Shown here: positions 1-10,560 of the stretch, in pieces
Layout of the letters: each line of letters opens with the position of its first letter
How positions within the stretch are numbered: position 1 is the first letter of the stretch
Origin: Panicum virgatum
Lineage: Eukaryota > Streptophyta > Magnoliopsida > Poales > Poaceae
DNA length: 64,000 bases
Direction: 5' to 3'
NCBI RefSeq assembly: GCF_016808335.1
Contig: NC_053149.1
Coordinates: 22,004,451 to 22,068,450, forward strand
Made by a program: the position numbers and the translations under genes
Notes under the pieces: generated by a model
What the model saw: the letters and a program-made list of their open reading frames with translations, nothing else
What the model was told of the DNA's origin: nothing
Database searches by the model: none

Positions 1-39
1 AGTTATGCCCAACAAATTTTTACAAGATACTAAGGGTCC

Positions 40-938
40 TTAGGCGCCTCCTCATCACTGATGTCCTTATTCGGATCCGCTCGACCCGCACTTATCCTAG
101 GATTCGCAAAAAATTCTCCAGTTGGATTTATGACCTCATCTAGGATGAATCCACAGACTAATTCTTGAATTGCTTTGATTTTTTCCGGTTGCATGAGGGC
201 ATCTGCCATGCAAGTAATCTGTCAAGTGCAAGCACCAATACTTTGAATTAGTACCTAGACGGAACTAAATGCAAGTAATTGTTAGAAATGTTGTTCTACG
301 TACTTGATGTGTATGTTGTGTCATCGAGCTACGGCAGGTAAAACCCATCATGTACTCACATACGTAGTAGCCACATAAGTTGTTTCCTGGCACATGTCTC
401 ATAATCTATATATACATATATATATATGGGTTATGAAATATTTATGTTGATTAAAGAAACGACAGTAGATGTGCGATATGTATTCGTACCGGCCAGTTAG
501 TGGTGAATTCTAGCGGGGCTGGATGTGACGATATTCCTATATGTTTTTGGAGGAAGAGAGCCCATGCTTTTTGGATGATGTTTATGAGGTCTTGGTAATA
601 ATATGTTGGCTTCCTCAAGGAGTCGTACACCCGAACTCGGCATCTATCGATCTCGATTATAAGAAGGATCTAGTGGAACCTATTTGATGCACATATATGT
701 ATAAGAAATGTTGGATATATACACATATATATAGTGAAGTCAAGAAAAAAGATAAAGAACTCACTCGAAATTATACGGAAGCAGAATGTATTGGCAAGTA
801 TTCTGATTATGCAAGGCCCTGAGTATGTTGTTCTCGGTCCGATTAGGCCATTTCATGACACTCTCCTCATGTATATTACATGGGTCTATGAAGCCGACGT
901 GATATATCCCTTTTCTCTGGCATTCTTGAACCTTCATC
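40..938 (-). other. Ulp1/C48 protease domain exons
   Basis: Four exons encode the domain. The catalytic His codon is CAC at 673-675, in a context where the family reads HW; the Trp is replaced by TAG at 670-672. The family-typical strand YDSLRK follows. The catalytic Cys is TGT at 373-375 in the motif NNLCGYYVCEY. The last exon (202-40) encodes a family-like tail containing a CGFILDEV motif. Intron boundaries (GT...AG) at 764/680, 489/406 and 303/203 keep the reading frame. What is seen is the His and Cys motifs and the splice sites; the peptidase role is inferred from the family. Confidence 0.75.
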
Positions 939-3432
939 CTACACGATTAAAAATGAAGGAAGAGGATGAGAAAACACATAATTAGTAGAGCCATGGTAGT
1001 ATATATAAATGGTAGGATGAAGTACACTTACATACAAAATACACAGAGGAGAGACTTGTCAAGGGCGTCTTGATGGTACAAATCATAAAGATTTTCAAAA
1101 TAATTCCATATGTCATCCAACCCCCGATGGAAATGCCTATCTTGTATTCGGGCACGGAAACATACATCCTACGATGCACTTGCTTTCATGTACCATGCAT
1201 GCAACTCACGCATCCTAGTTGGTAGCGTCGGAATCAACTCTTCCCACGTAAGAGGTCCCCCAACACAAAAGGTTTTTTGTTTGCCCCTGGGTGAACCTCG
1301 ATTGGAGCCTCTTCGAGCAGATGAGCTTTTGTGAGGCCGCTTTCCAGTACAAACTGAGCAGTAGTTGCATCCTGGTCGGAGAGGACCTTGAGCGGGGGTA
1401 TCGAATGCTTGGACTGTTGTCCGAGCTGGGGAACTTGGTTGCGCCGATGGTTACTTGGCTTCTCCCAGAACTTTGTGATCTGGCGATCGTAGTCCGATAG
1501 GGGTGCCCTGTACTTCAGTTGGAGTAAAGATCTGAAGTATTTCTTATCTGCCTCTGACCATTGATGCACCGGTGGAGGCTTCTTTGGCGCGAAATGAGCT
1601 CTGACGTGCTCGCGCACACTTTCATCCAATTCCTCCTGAGTCATATGGTATGCTAACTTCTGTGGTGGAGGCTTTTCTTTCTTCTTCTTGGGGTTGTTCC
1701 TCTTCTTAGGAGGCGGCGTGACCTTTGTGCTCTTCCTTGCCTGCGGAGGCGGTGGCGGTGGGACCGAAGGCTTTGCGCTATCCTTCTTCGCCTTCGGAGG
1801 CGGTGATGGTGGGACCCAAGGCCCTGTGCTAGCACTTGAGTCCCTTGCGGGCTCGATTGGAGCCGGACTGGGACTCTTTTCTGGTGCCGGTGGTGATCTT
1901 GGAGCTGGACTGGGACTCCTATGTGCTGCCGTTGGTGATCTCGGAGCTGGACTGTGACTGGGACCTCTTTGGGCTACCGGTGACTTAACGGGCTCGGCGC
2001 CGGGAGTTGGTGTATCGACTAATTGTATCCCAGAGGCCAATCATATGTACCACTTGTTCCAATAGATCCATGTGTGCACGGCGTGTCTGAGTTCCTCTTC
2101 TCCGTCGCCTCCAGGGATCTCGAGGTCAAGGTCTTCCCATCCTGGCTCATCTCGATCGACCATGACCCTAGCATATACTTCCGGAATGGGCCTGCCATGA
2201 ATTGTCCCACCTTGGACAGGCACTTCAGCAATGCCATGCGTGACCAGTTTTATCTTTTTCCTCTACTGATACAGAAGCACGCAGGGTGTCCTCATGGTGA
2301 TGTCATCCACCGGGTAATGTTCTGACTCGTCCGTAACCACTGTGGGTTGACCTCCGGCTGGGTGCTCCGTGGAAGCGACGCTGCTACGGCGTTGCGAGCC
2401 GGGGCTGCTCTCCAAATTAGCGGCTGATCTGGTTTCTTGTTGGTGTGCCTGGCTGCTACCTGCCATTGGCTCTTCAATCGAAGCTATCCTCTGTTCGAGG
2501 GCACGCATCTTATCTTCTTGTTCACCCTTCTTTCTAGATCTGCTTCGATAGGTCTCAATGTCAGCACTGAAGCCATACTTCCATGGAACTACACCCATAC
2601 CTCACACACGTCCTGTGTGTTCCGGTGTCCCGAGAGCGTATGTTAGCTCATCTTCCTCTCTGTCTAGCTTGAAACTTCCTTCGGACATGGCCTTTAGTGC
2701 CTCATCCACCCTGTTGGCTGCTTCTCTTACGGCATCGCTAGTAATAAGCGAGCCATCTTCCGGGTTTAGGGAGCCTCCATGAGCGTAGAAGAAATTCTTT
2801 GCTTGCTGCGTCCAGTCGAAAGTCGCCAGTACGATTCCCTTTGCAGTGAGGTCGTCTTCCATTTTATGCCATTTGGGGATCGCCGTCGAATAACTTCCTT
2901 GCCCAAGATGATGAAAGTGTATCTTCTTGCTCGCGTTCTCTTTGGCTTGTGATGTCCTTTTCTCGCTGGTCTCGGATAGTTTGTACTGCACAAATGCATC
3001 CCAAAAAGGATGTTGCTTCTTGAAGTGCTTCTCGAAGTCTGGCATGCGGCCCTTCTTTATGTAGTCTTTGTTCAAGTTCTTCTTGATCGTCTGGAAATAA
3101 ATAGCCATCTTCTTCATGACCCAATCCTTAAAGATTTCTTCTTTGTCCTCTGGGAAACTGAAGTGTTGTTTGACATCTGCCCATAGCATTTACTTCTCTA
3201 TTTCAGGGACGATGTCAGCATCATTATCTGTGCTTTTGGTTTTCTTCCAGAGCTTGAAGCTAATGGGGATGTTCTCCCTAGCATAACATTCGCACTGATT
3301 CACCATAGTCGTCTTAACCCCCTTGGGAGACTTGGGTTCCCCATCCGGGTGCAACGAGGTGATCGTGGTACGACCCTCCATCTTTTTCTTCGAGCCTCGT
3401 TTACGTTTCGAGCTCTTTGATACGGAAGCCTG

Positions 3433-3500
<68 letters not shown>
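3433..3500. repeat. (TA)n microsatellite in an intron
   Basis: A run of TA dinucleotides with two GT interruptions. It fills most of the intron 3555-3431 of the Ulp1-type gene. The donor is CCCGAG|GTATAT at 3556/3555 and the acceptor TTTCAG|GCTTCC at 3431/3430. Confidence 0.9.
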
Positions 3501-3756
3501 ACTACACATTTGCGATACATAAGTATGTCATATTCTGTGATCGAATTCTATATACCTCGGGTATGTCATCTTCCGCATGCATTTCTTCCCTAGTTTTGGC
3601 ATCGCCATCACCAGTATCATTGAGATACTGGCTGCCATCATCCTCGTTTTGATCCTTTTCGAAAGACCCTGCAGCCTGGGTGCCTTCTCGGATCATTTCA
3701 TGGAGTGCGTACTCATCTTCGAAATCACATTGAAAGGGATCCATCTCGATCCCTAT

Positions 3757-4380
3757 GCAAACATATATAATACGCGGAGTTACATGTGATACGCGAAATT
3801 ACATAAGATGTGGAGTTTTGTCAATCTGAAAGTGCATTAGAAATAAGTATGGAATTACGTGTTCGTGATAATGTGAATACATCAGAAATATATCAAAAAG
3901 TCCATCAGAAATATGTATGGAATTACGTGTCATGATAATAGGAATACATTAGATAATATGAAATTTTCAACAATAAATACATGATTCTACGAATTTCCAT
4001 CTAATTTCTACGATTTTCCATGATTCTCCAACAATTTTCATCAACAAGTACATGATTCTACGATTTTCCATGATTCTCCAAAAATTTTCAACAATAAATA
4101 TATGATTCTACGATTTTCCATCTAATTTCTATGATTTTCCATGATTCTGCAATAATTTTCAACAACAAGTACATGATTCTACGATTTTCAATCTAATTTC
4201 TACGATTTTCTAGAAAATCATACAATTTTTCCTTAAATTTCTACAAGCCTCTAAAACTTTCCTATAATATTCAAATATTTCTACAATTTTTCTATAATTT
4301 CCAACCAATTTCTAAAATTTTCATATAATTTCCAACCATTTTCTAACTATTTCTACCATTTTCTAACTATTTCTAACCAT
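3757..4380. repeat. AT-rich degenerate tandem repeats in a leader intron
   Basis: The phrase CATGATTCTACGA(T/A)TTTCCA recurs at 3981, 4051, 4101 and 4172, giving unit lengths of about 70, 50 and 71 bp, with the sub-phrase ATTTTCAACAA(T/C)AA between. A second pair, TATGGAATTACGTGT, lies near 3850 and 3918. I see no coding potential. On the minus strand this lies between the GC-rich first exon and the splice acceptor GCATAG|GG at 3753/3752, so it is best read as a long leader intron. Confidence 0.6.
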
Positions 4381-4855
4381 TCCTATTAAAAAAATGTGCA
4401 GCGCGCGCAGTGCGCGGGCGGCGGGACGGCGGCGGCGGTCGAGGGCGGGACGACGGCGGCGGTTGAGTGCGGGACTGTGCCAGCGGTCGAGGACGGGTGG
4501 CGGTCGAGGGCGAGCTTCTGCGGCGGCGCGTGACGGCGGGGCGAGACGGCGGTCGAGGGGCGCCGGGCGCGGGCGGCGCGGTCGAGAGGCGCTGGTCGAG
4601 GGGCAGCGCGGACGTGCGGTGCGGATGGGCGGCGGCGGGCCGGGGTCGAGGACGATCGGCAGCAGGCCGCCGCGGTCGAGGACATCGGGCCGGCGGAGGG
4701 ACGCGTTGCGCGTGGCGAGGGCTAGCCGGGGTCGAGGATGCGCGCTGCGGCGGCGGCGGTCTTGGACGGCGGCGGCGTGGGGCGGGACGGTGGTGCACGA
4801 GGGGTGTCCGGCGACGACGACGAGGGCGGGGATCGATCGAATGAAATTGATCTAA
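4381..4855 (-). other. GC-rich first exon or leader of the Ulp1-type gene
   Basis: Extremely GC-rich, low-complexity sequence built from GGCGG/GGTCGAGG phrases. It is open in several frames on both strands; on the minus strand the longest reading is Pro/Arg-rich (4798-4373). It starts about 15-30 bp downstream of a TATA box. The open frames follow from base composition, so I do not call a protein. It most likely represents the transcribed leader of the second CACTA gene. Confidence 0.4.
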
Positions 4856-4865
4856 GTTCCCAGGG

Positions 4866-5016
4866 GTTATATAGGGCGGCCACTTTAGTACCGGGCCTTG
4901 GCTCTACCCGGTACTAAACGGCCTCCACGATCTGCCCGGTACTAAACTGCCTCCACCGGCGGGAAAATTTCGTGGAGGCAGTTTAGTACCAGGCAAAACC
5001 TTGGCCCGGTGCTAAA
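4866..5016 (-). promoter_or_regulatory. Internal promoter with a copy of the subterminal repeat array
   Basis: A minus-strand TATA box (CCTATATAA, about 4867-4875) sits beside four or five copies of the TTTAGTACCGGG / CCCGGTACTAAA motif (4885-5012) in both orientations. The same motif forms the subterminal array at 11140-11440. I see no CACTA terminus here, so this is an internal copy of the array placed at the start of the second gene. Confidence 0.6.
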
Positions 5017-5632
5017 ACAAAAATTTTAATAATTTGCTGCCATTGATTTTGGTAATGGATTATGCTTTTCTAATGGGTAAAAATTTGATAAATGAATTTA
5101 AAATAGAAGGATATAATATTTTGAACATGCAAAATTATTGTATAATACTTTTCATTAACAAAAATTTGTAGAATATAGGTATATGTGTATAAAATTTGTT
5201 TCATTTTCCTTTTATATGTTTCTGGTGTGTAACATATTTAAAAAATTCATGAAAATGCTAATATATGTTATTTAGATCAAGAAAAATGGTAAATCCCTTT
5301 GCTACTATATATTACTTATGGTAACAATCTTTGGCTACTAATTGATATTATTTATGACCAAAAAAATATATATTACTACATAAATCACTTGATCAAATGA
5401 ACAATAAAGTCTTCTGACTTGTGCTAATATATGTAATTTAGATTAAGAAAAATGGTAATAGTGGAGTAGACAATGAAGGAGATCTTGTTGATGATTCAAA
5501 CACAGAACAAGTAATTAATACATAGGTAGACAATTCTAATTTATATTATTTATGATCACAAAATGAAAATATATATTATAAAAATCACTTCATGAAATGA
5601 ACAATAAAGTAAAACATAATGGATACACAATA
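5017..5632. repeat. AT-rich spacer with direct repeats
   Basis: There is no gene here. The phrase GCTAATATATGT(T/A)ATTTAGAT occurs at about 5264 and 5424. The phrase AAATCACTT(G/C)AT(C/G)AAATGAAC occurs at about 5383 and 5583. The block AAGTCTTCTGACTTGT near 5406 is also found inside the transposase gene near 5801, so part of the coding 3' end seems to have been duplicated into the spacer. Confidence 0.5.
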
Positions 5633-8600
5633 CTATGACTCAACATTATTTAATGGAACGTTTACAATTTTCTTTTTGACGAACGTCCCTTGGTCGTGAT
5701 CGCGGCGTAAATAAGGAGCGTCCTCTTTGACTAACAAGATGCTTGGATCAACATCAAACGAGAATAGAGGATGGTCATCAAACTGATCAAAGTCTTCTGA
5801 CTTGTCTGAATTATCCTCAACTCCAATGATTTTTTGTTTTCCTGGAATAACTATGTGGCGTTTTGGCTCGTCGTCGGACTTGGCTGAATTTTTCCTAGGC
5901 TTGCTTGACATGTCCTTCACGTAGAATACCTGTGCGACATACTTGGCTAGGACGAAAGGTTCGTCTTTATATCCAATTTTTTTGAAATCCACAATTGTCA
6001 TCCCGTACCGGTCTATCGTTATGCCGCCTCCAGCTCGGTTCACCCATTGGCACCAAAACAAAGGAATCATCAAAGGCCCATATTCTAGTTCCCATATCTC
6101 TTCTATGACTCCGAAGTAGCTGTCCTTATTTCCATCATTGCCTATTGCGTCTATACGCACACCACTATTTTGGTTGGTGCTCTTTTCGTCTTGAGCTCTT
6201 GTGTAAAATGTATACCCATTAATCTCGTACCCTTGGTACGGCATGATTGTCATTGATGGGCCTCTTGCCAGCCATTGAAGTTGCTATGCAATTGTGCCGT
6301 CACCCATCAACTTTGCTCTAAGCCAAACAGCAGAGTTATCAATGTGATGCCTAGTAATCCAGGCCTCAGGCTTCCCTGGGTTTTCGGATCTTATGATATT
6401 CATGTGCTTATCCATATATGGAGCCATGAGGGATGAATTTTGTAGAACTGTGAAGTTTGCTTTGCGGATTTTGCTCTCTAGGATGTGCATATTAGATTTC
6501 TTCCCTAGTATGCCCTTTCCCTTCAGTCTCCCCTCGTGGTGTGACATGGGGACCCCTATTGGATTAAGATAATCAATAAAGTCAACACAAAACTCAATGA
6601 CCTCCCCTGTTCCATAGCCCTTGGCGATACATCCTTCTGATCGAGAACGATTGTGAACATACTTCTTAGGAACTGACATGTTTCCCTCGAAAGGGAACAT
6701 TTTGTGTAGCAATACAGGTCCCAGAATATTTATCGCTTTGACAATATGAACCAAGAGATGTGTCATAATATTAAAGAATGAAGGTGGAAACACCATCTCA
6801 AAGCTGACAAGGCATTGCACAACGTCATTCTATAGTTGTATGAGATTTTCTGGATCGATTGCCTTCTGTGAAATTTCGTTGAGAAAATCACATAACTTCA
6901 CGATTGCCAATCTAACATTCTCTGGTAGAATACCCCTCAACACCACTGGAAGCAATTGTGTCATCAGGATGTGACAGTCATGAGACTTTAAATTTGTGAA
7001 TTTTTTCCTTCATGTTTAATCTTCCATGTATATTTGACGAGTACCCGGACGGTACTTTTATACTGTTCAAGCAATCAAACATGCTTTGCTTCTCTTTACT
7101 GAGAGTGTACCTAGAAGGACGTAAGTAGTGTTGTCCCTTCTCTCTCTTCTCAGGTTGAAGATCTTCTCGTTGTTTCATTTCTTTCAGGTCACGTCTTGCT
7201 TCGAGTGTATCTTTTCCCTGACCATAAGTACCAAGGAAACCTAGTACATTCACGCAAAGATTCTTTGTTAGGTGCATGACGTCAATTGCATTGCGGACCT
7301 CCAAGGCTTCCCAATAAGGTAGCTCCCACAATATAGACTTCTTCTTCCACATCGGTGCATGGCCGTTTTCATCGTTCGGAACTGGTTGGCTGCCACGACC
7401 CTTTCCGAACACTACATGAACATCCTTTATCATCGAGAAAACATGCTTTCCATCACAGAACATAGGTTAGCATGAGTTTTTGGTTCCCCTTTGAAATGTT
7501 TCCCTTTTCTTCTCAAGGGGTGTTTGAGGGGCATAAATCGACGATGGCCCATATAGACGACCTTCCAAGAATTTTTCAGGTACAAGCTGTCAGTTTCATC
7601 TAAGCAATGGGTGCAGGCCTGATATACCTTATTCGACTACCCGGACAGGTTGCTAAGTGCAAGCCAATCATTGATGGTTATGAAAAGCAAAGCTCGGAGG
7701 TCGAAATTCTCTTGTTTGTACTCGTCCAACACATGTACACCTTCTGGCTTCCACAACAATAAAAGCTCATCAACCAACAGTCTTAGGTACACATCAATAT
7801 CGATGGCAGGTTGTTTGGGGCCTTGGATAAGCGCCGGCATCAATATATACTTCCTCTTCATGCATAGCCAAGAAGGAAGGTTAAACATACAAAGGGTCAC
7901 AGGCCATGTACTATGACTGCACCCCCACTCACTGAATGGATTCATTCCATCTGTACTTAAACCAAACCTTATGTTCCTTGGGTCGCTGTCAAAATCTGGG
8001 AATTGTCTATCCACGTTTCTCCACTGAGACCCATCTGCAGGGTGTCTCATCAGCTGATCTTGCTTACGCTCTTCTTTGTGCCACCGCATCAACTTAGCGC
8101 TTGTTTTGTTTCTGAACAAGCGCTTCAAGTGTGGTATTATCGGAAAATACCACATCACCTTAGCCGGTACTTTTTTCCTTGCGGGCTCACCGTCGACATC
8201 ACCATGATCATTTTGCCTGATCTAATATCGCTTTGCGTCATAGACAGGACATGCATCTAGTTCCTCGTATTCACCGCGATAGAGGATACAATCATTAGGA
8301 CATGCGTGAATCTTTTATACGTCCAACCCAAGAGGGCAAACAACTTTTTTGGCTTCGTAAGTTGTCAGGGGCAGTTCGTTCCCCTCTAGAAGCATCTTCT
8401 TTACAAGTCCTAGTAGCTCCTCAAATCCCTTATCTGAAACACCATTGGTTGCCTTCTACTACAGCATTTCCAGTGTGGTGCCCAATTTTTTTAACCACTG
8501 CTTGCAATCTGGATACAACATTTTCCTGTGATCCTCCAACATCTTCTCAAACTTCTTTGACTCCTTCAAAGTTTCAGCGTCTCTGTTTGCATCGACCAAA

Positions 8601-8989
8601 ACCTGACCTAGTTTGTCAGATGGTTGTTGTTCTTCTGCAGCATTTGCTTCTGCCTCATGCATAGGTTCATCTTCAAAGACACCCGCTTCACACAAGTGAG
8701 CCCAGTCTGGGATATTATCATCATTATTATCTTCTTCATTGTCTTCCATCGGAACTCCAGGTTCACCGTACTTGGTCCAAAGAGTATAGTTATCGATGAA
8801 ACCCTTCTAAAAAAGGTGGACATGTAAAGTATGCCTTTTTGAGAACTCCTTTTGATTTCTGCAAATGCGGCATGGACACAACATGAAACCTTTCGACGAC
8901 TTGTGGGTCTCAGCAGCATCGAGGAAAGTTTTAAGACCGTTAATCCACGCCATTGTGCACCACTGGCCGTACATCCATTGTCGATCCAT
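5633..8989 (-). pseudogene. CACTA tnp2-type transposase, degenerate
   Basis: Read on the minus strand with no obvious introns. The N-terminal transposase-associated domain starts MDRQWMYG at 8989 and has a Cys/His pattern (CPCRICRNQ). The central tnp2 transposase region contains HACPNDCILYRGEY near 8270-8310 and LSTDGMNPF near 7950, with the family-conserved Asp. A DUF4218-like region (MVFPPSFFNIMTHL) spans 6820-6284, and a DUF4216-like C-terminus (INGYTFYT, STNQNSG) ends at 5633. Breaks: TAG 8807-8809, TAG 8459-8461, TAG 8456-8458, TAA 8315-8317, TAG 8222-8224, TAG 7637-7639, a frameshift near 7466, a frameshift in the A-run at 7001-7006, TAG 6830-6832 and TAG 6284-6286. Most stops sit where the family has Gln or Trp. 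The product cuts and joins CACTA ends in active relatives. Confidence 0.93.
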
Positions 8990-9296
8990 CTACAAAAAAT
9001 ATATTCTCGTTCGATAAGCAATTTCATTAAGTGCAAAAAAGAACTTGACATTTTTTAATAACAAACATTTTTATTACATCCAACACAATTTATTCGACAA
9101 CACATACATAGATAGCATTCGAAAACTAACACAAACATCCCAAAAACAAACATGCTACTTAAAAATTCGCACAACAACACATAGGTTTTCAACTGTCCTT
9201 GCATGGGAACGCATAATGCTTTGACGGATTTCTAGATGGCCGAGAAGAAGATGGCGGAGGTGGAACCTCCGGATTTGGTGGTGATGAACCGTAACG

Positions 9297-9497
9297 CTAG
9301 AACAAATCCTCAAAATCAAACGAAGGTTCCTCGCCCCTTGCTGCACAATCTCTATATTCTTTTTCCAAATAACGGAGTGCTGCCCTATGAAAAGCGCTAG
9401 GTTTCTTGCACCGACGACCTACTGGAGTTGTGCTCTTCTCTCCTGAAGGAAAACGATCGCCCCCACCGGTGCCACTCCCTTCAGCTGCTGAAGCCAT
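9297..9497 (-). pseudogene. Small ORF upstream of tnp2, unknown
   Basis: A 66-codon reading frame beginning MASAAEGSGTGGGDRF and ending in EDLF followed by TAG (9297-9299). The same frame continues past the stop as a Ser/Pro-rich stretch (SSPPNPEVPPP) to about 9190, so the TAG may be a lesion. It lies about 300 bp upstream of the tnp2 start in the same direction. It may be a separate short CACTA gene or an N-terminal exon. I do not recognise a domain. Confidence 0.4.
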
Positions 9498-9754
9498 ATT
9501 TTACTGGAAAACACTATTATTTTTCACAACATTATAAATTCTTACAATTACAATAAAATCTAAATAAATTAATTGAAATAAATCACATTAATTTGCAAAT
9601 TGATTGAAAAAACTCACAATTAATTTGTAATCTCACAATTACAATACATCAATAAATTAATAATTACAATTACAATAAAACAATAATTTGCTCTCACAAT
9701 TACAATTAAAGTGTACCCTTATTACCACCAAGTCTGAAATGTAATCAAATTAGA

Positions 9755-9917
9755 GTTGCTATTGAGGCATTAGTCATCATTGTGTGCCGTGCTATGTCAC
9801 AGCTCTGTCTAAGCCCTTATTCTTCTTCGGTCATGACATCACCCGTATCTACATAATGAAGGGTCTAGAAAGAGCTGTGATAGAGCAGGCACAATGTGAG
9901 TAATGCCCCAATAGCAA
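9755..9917 (-). ncRNA. Foldback 1: candidate hairpin RNA in the CACTA leader
   Basis: Arm 9755-9818 is an inverted copy of 9857-9917. Shared blocks include GTTGCTATTG, GGCATTA, ATTGTG, TCACAGCTCT and CCCTT, with small bulges and a loop of about 38 nt. It lies downstream of the CACTA promoter in the transcribed direction, and its size is that of a plant miRNA precursor. Alternatives are a MITE with long inverted repeats (I see no clear target duplication) or an siRNA-generating hairpin. No known miRNA is recognised. Confidence 0.5.
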
Positions 9918-10071
9918 CACTACTTCGTTTAGCGAAGGGGCTCACGGTGCAGTGGCAAAGGCCACTGGTCAGGGTGCTCCCGCCCAGGGTTCAAACCTTG
10001 GGTGCCGCACCTAATTAAGCTTTAGGGGGTTTCCCTTAAAGTATTCTTTCAAAAAAACACTACTTCGTTTA
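9916..10071 (+). mobile_element. tRNA-derived SINE with 16-bp target duplication
   Basis: The body 9932-10055 is flanked by perfect copies of AACACTACTTCGTTTA (9916-9931 and 10056-10071). A pol III A-box-like sequence (CGGTGCAGTGGC, near 9945-9956) and a B box (GGTTCAAACC, 9988-9997) lie at normal spacing. The tail ends TTCTTTCAAAAA. The element is about 124 bp. It resembles the short tRNA-related SINEs of grasses (p-SINE/Au type), but I cannot assign the family without a search. It landed exactly at the base of foldback 1. Confidence 0.85.
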
Positions 10072-10293
10072 TATTTCACACTTGCTGGTAAATATCTGTG
10101 AACTACAATACAAAATCACATTAATTCTCAATCAGAAAAACCTAAATAAATTAATTGAAATAAATCTCTATATCTCCTAATTATTTTGACACCCTTCAGT
10201 TTCAGGCGAACACTCTTTTCAATATCCAAAAATCATCTAGTAGAAAAAAAAACTTTATTTCGGAAAATGTATATGTCGGTAACCTCGACCCTG

Positions 10294-10560
10294 CGGTGAT
10301 GACAATGCCTTTCGGGGGTACACGGTGCGGTACAATGATGTCACCAATCGGCCAGTCGCAGCACCAATATTTCCGGTTAATAGGAACACAACACTTGGCA
10401 CAGGCAGCGTGCTCGTTGATATGCTCTCAGTGCAACAACGGCCATGCTGATTGCGTCAAATGCTGCCTTCGTATTAATCGGAAGCGCTGGCAATGCGACC
10501 AGCCGATTCGCGACGTCCATATATCGCATCATGTATCCCCGAAAGGTAGTGCCATCACTG
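10294..10560 (-). ncRNA. Foldback 2: 267-nt imperfect hairpin in the CACTA leader
   Basis: Arm 10294-10418 is an inverted imperfect copy of 10436-10560, with a loop of only 17 nt. Shared blocks include CCTTTCGGGG, CAATCGG/GAATCGG, GTCGCA, TTCCG(G/A)TTAATA and CGTTG. Most mismatches are A/G or C/T, which in RNA give G:U pairs or A.C mismatches. Both arms, each read outside-in, are open in the same register and give similar peptides (FRGY..RY.DV.NR.VA), which suggests an inverted duplication of a once-coding fragment. Function unknown. Confidence 0.6.

Larger units (their letters stand above)
40..3752 (-). pseudogene. CACTA second gene: proline-rich protein with C-terminal Ulp1-type (C48) cysteine protease domain, degenerate
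   Basis: Exons supported by GT-AG boundaries on the minus strand are about 3752-3556, 3430-1032, 938-765, 679-490, 405-304 and 202-40 (stop TAG 40-42). The ATG is at 3742-3744, two codons before a CDFEDEYALHEMI motif. The protein has an acidic N-terminus, a basic helical part, a long Pro/Ser/Lys-rich linker (about 1650-2000) and a protease domain. Homologous genes occur in many grass CACTA elements. A deSUMOylase-like role is inferred from the fold only. Breaks: TAA 3190-3192, TGA 2602-2604, TAG 2263-2265, TGA 2041-2043, a frameshift near 1240-1255, TAG 1169-1171 and TAG 670-672. Several are explained by CGA-to-TGA or TGG-to-TAG changes. It probably starts from the promoter near 4870, with a leader intron between the GC-rich exon and 3753. 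Confidence 0.8.

Noticed and set aside
3970..4210. CRISPR-like spaced repeats
   Set aside because: Units vary in length (50-71 bp), are degenerate and AT-rich, with no constant repeat plus unique spacers; eukaryotic transposon intron.
4394..4855. Plus-strand 153-codon frame
   Set aside because: Arg/Gly-rich reading of a GC-rich repeat; the opposite strand fits the CACTA second gene leader better.
9932..10055. A functional tRNA gene
   Set aside because: A and B boxes are present but no cloverleaf or anticodon stem is evident; the flanking duplicates show a SINE.
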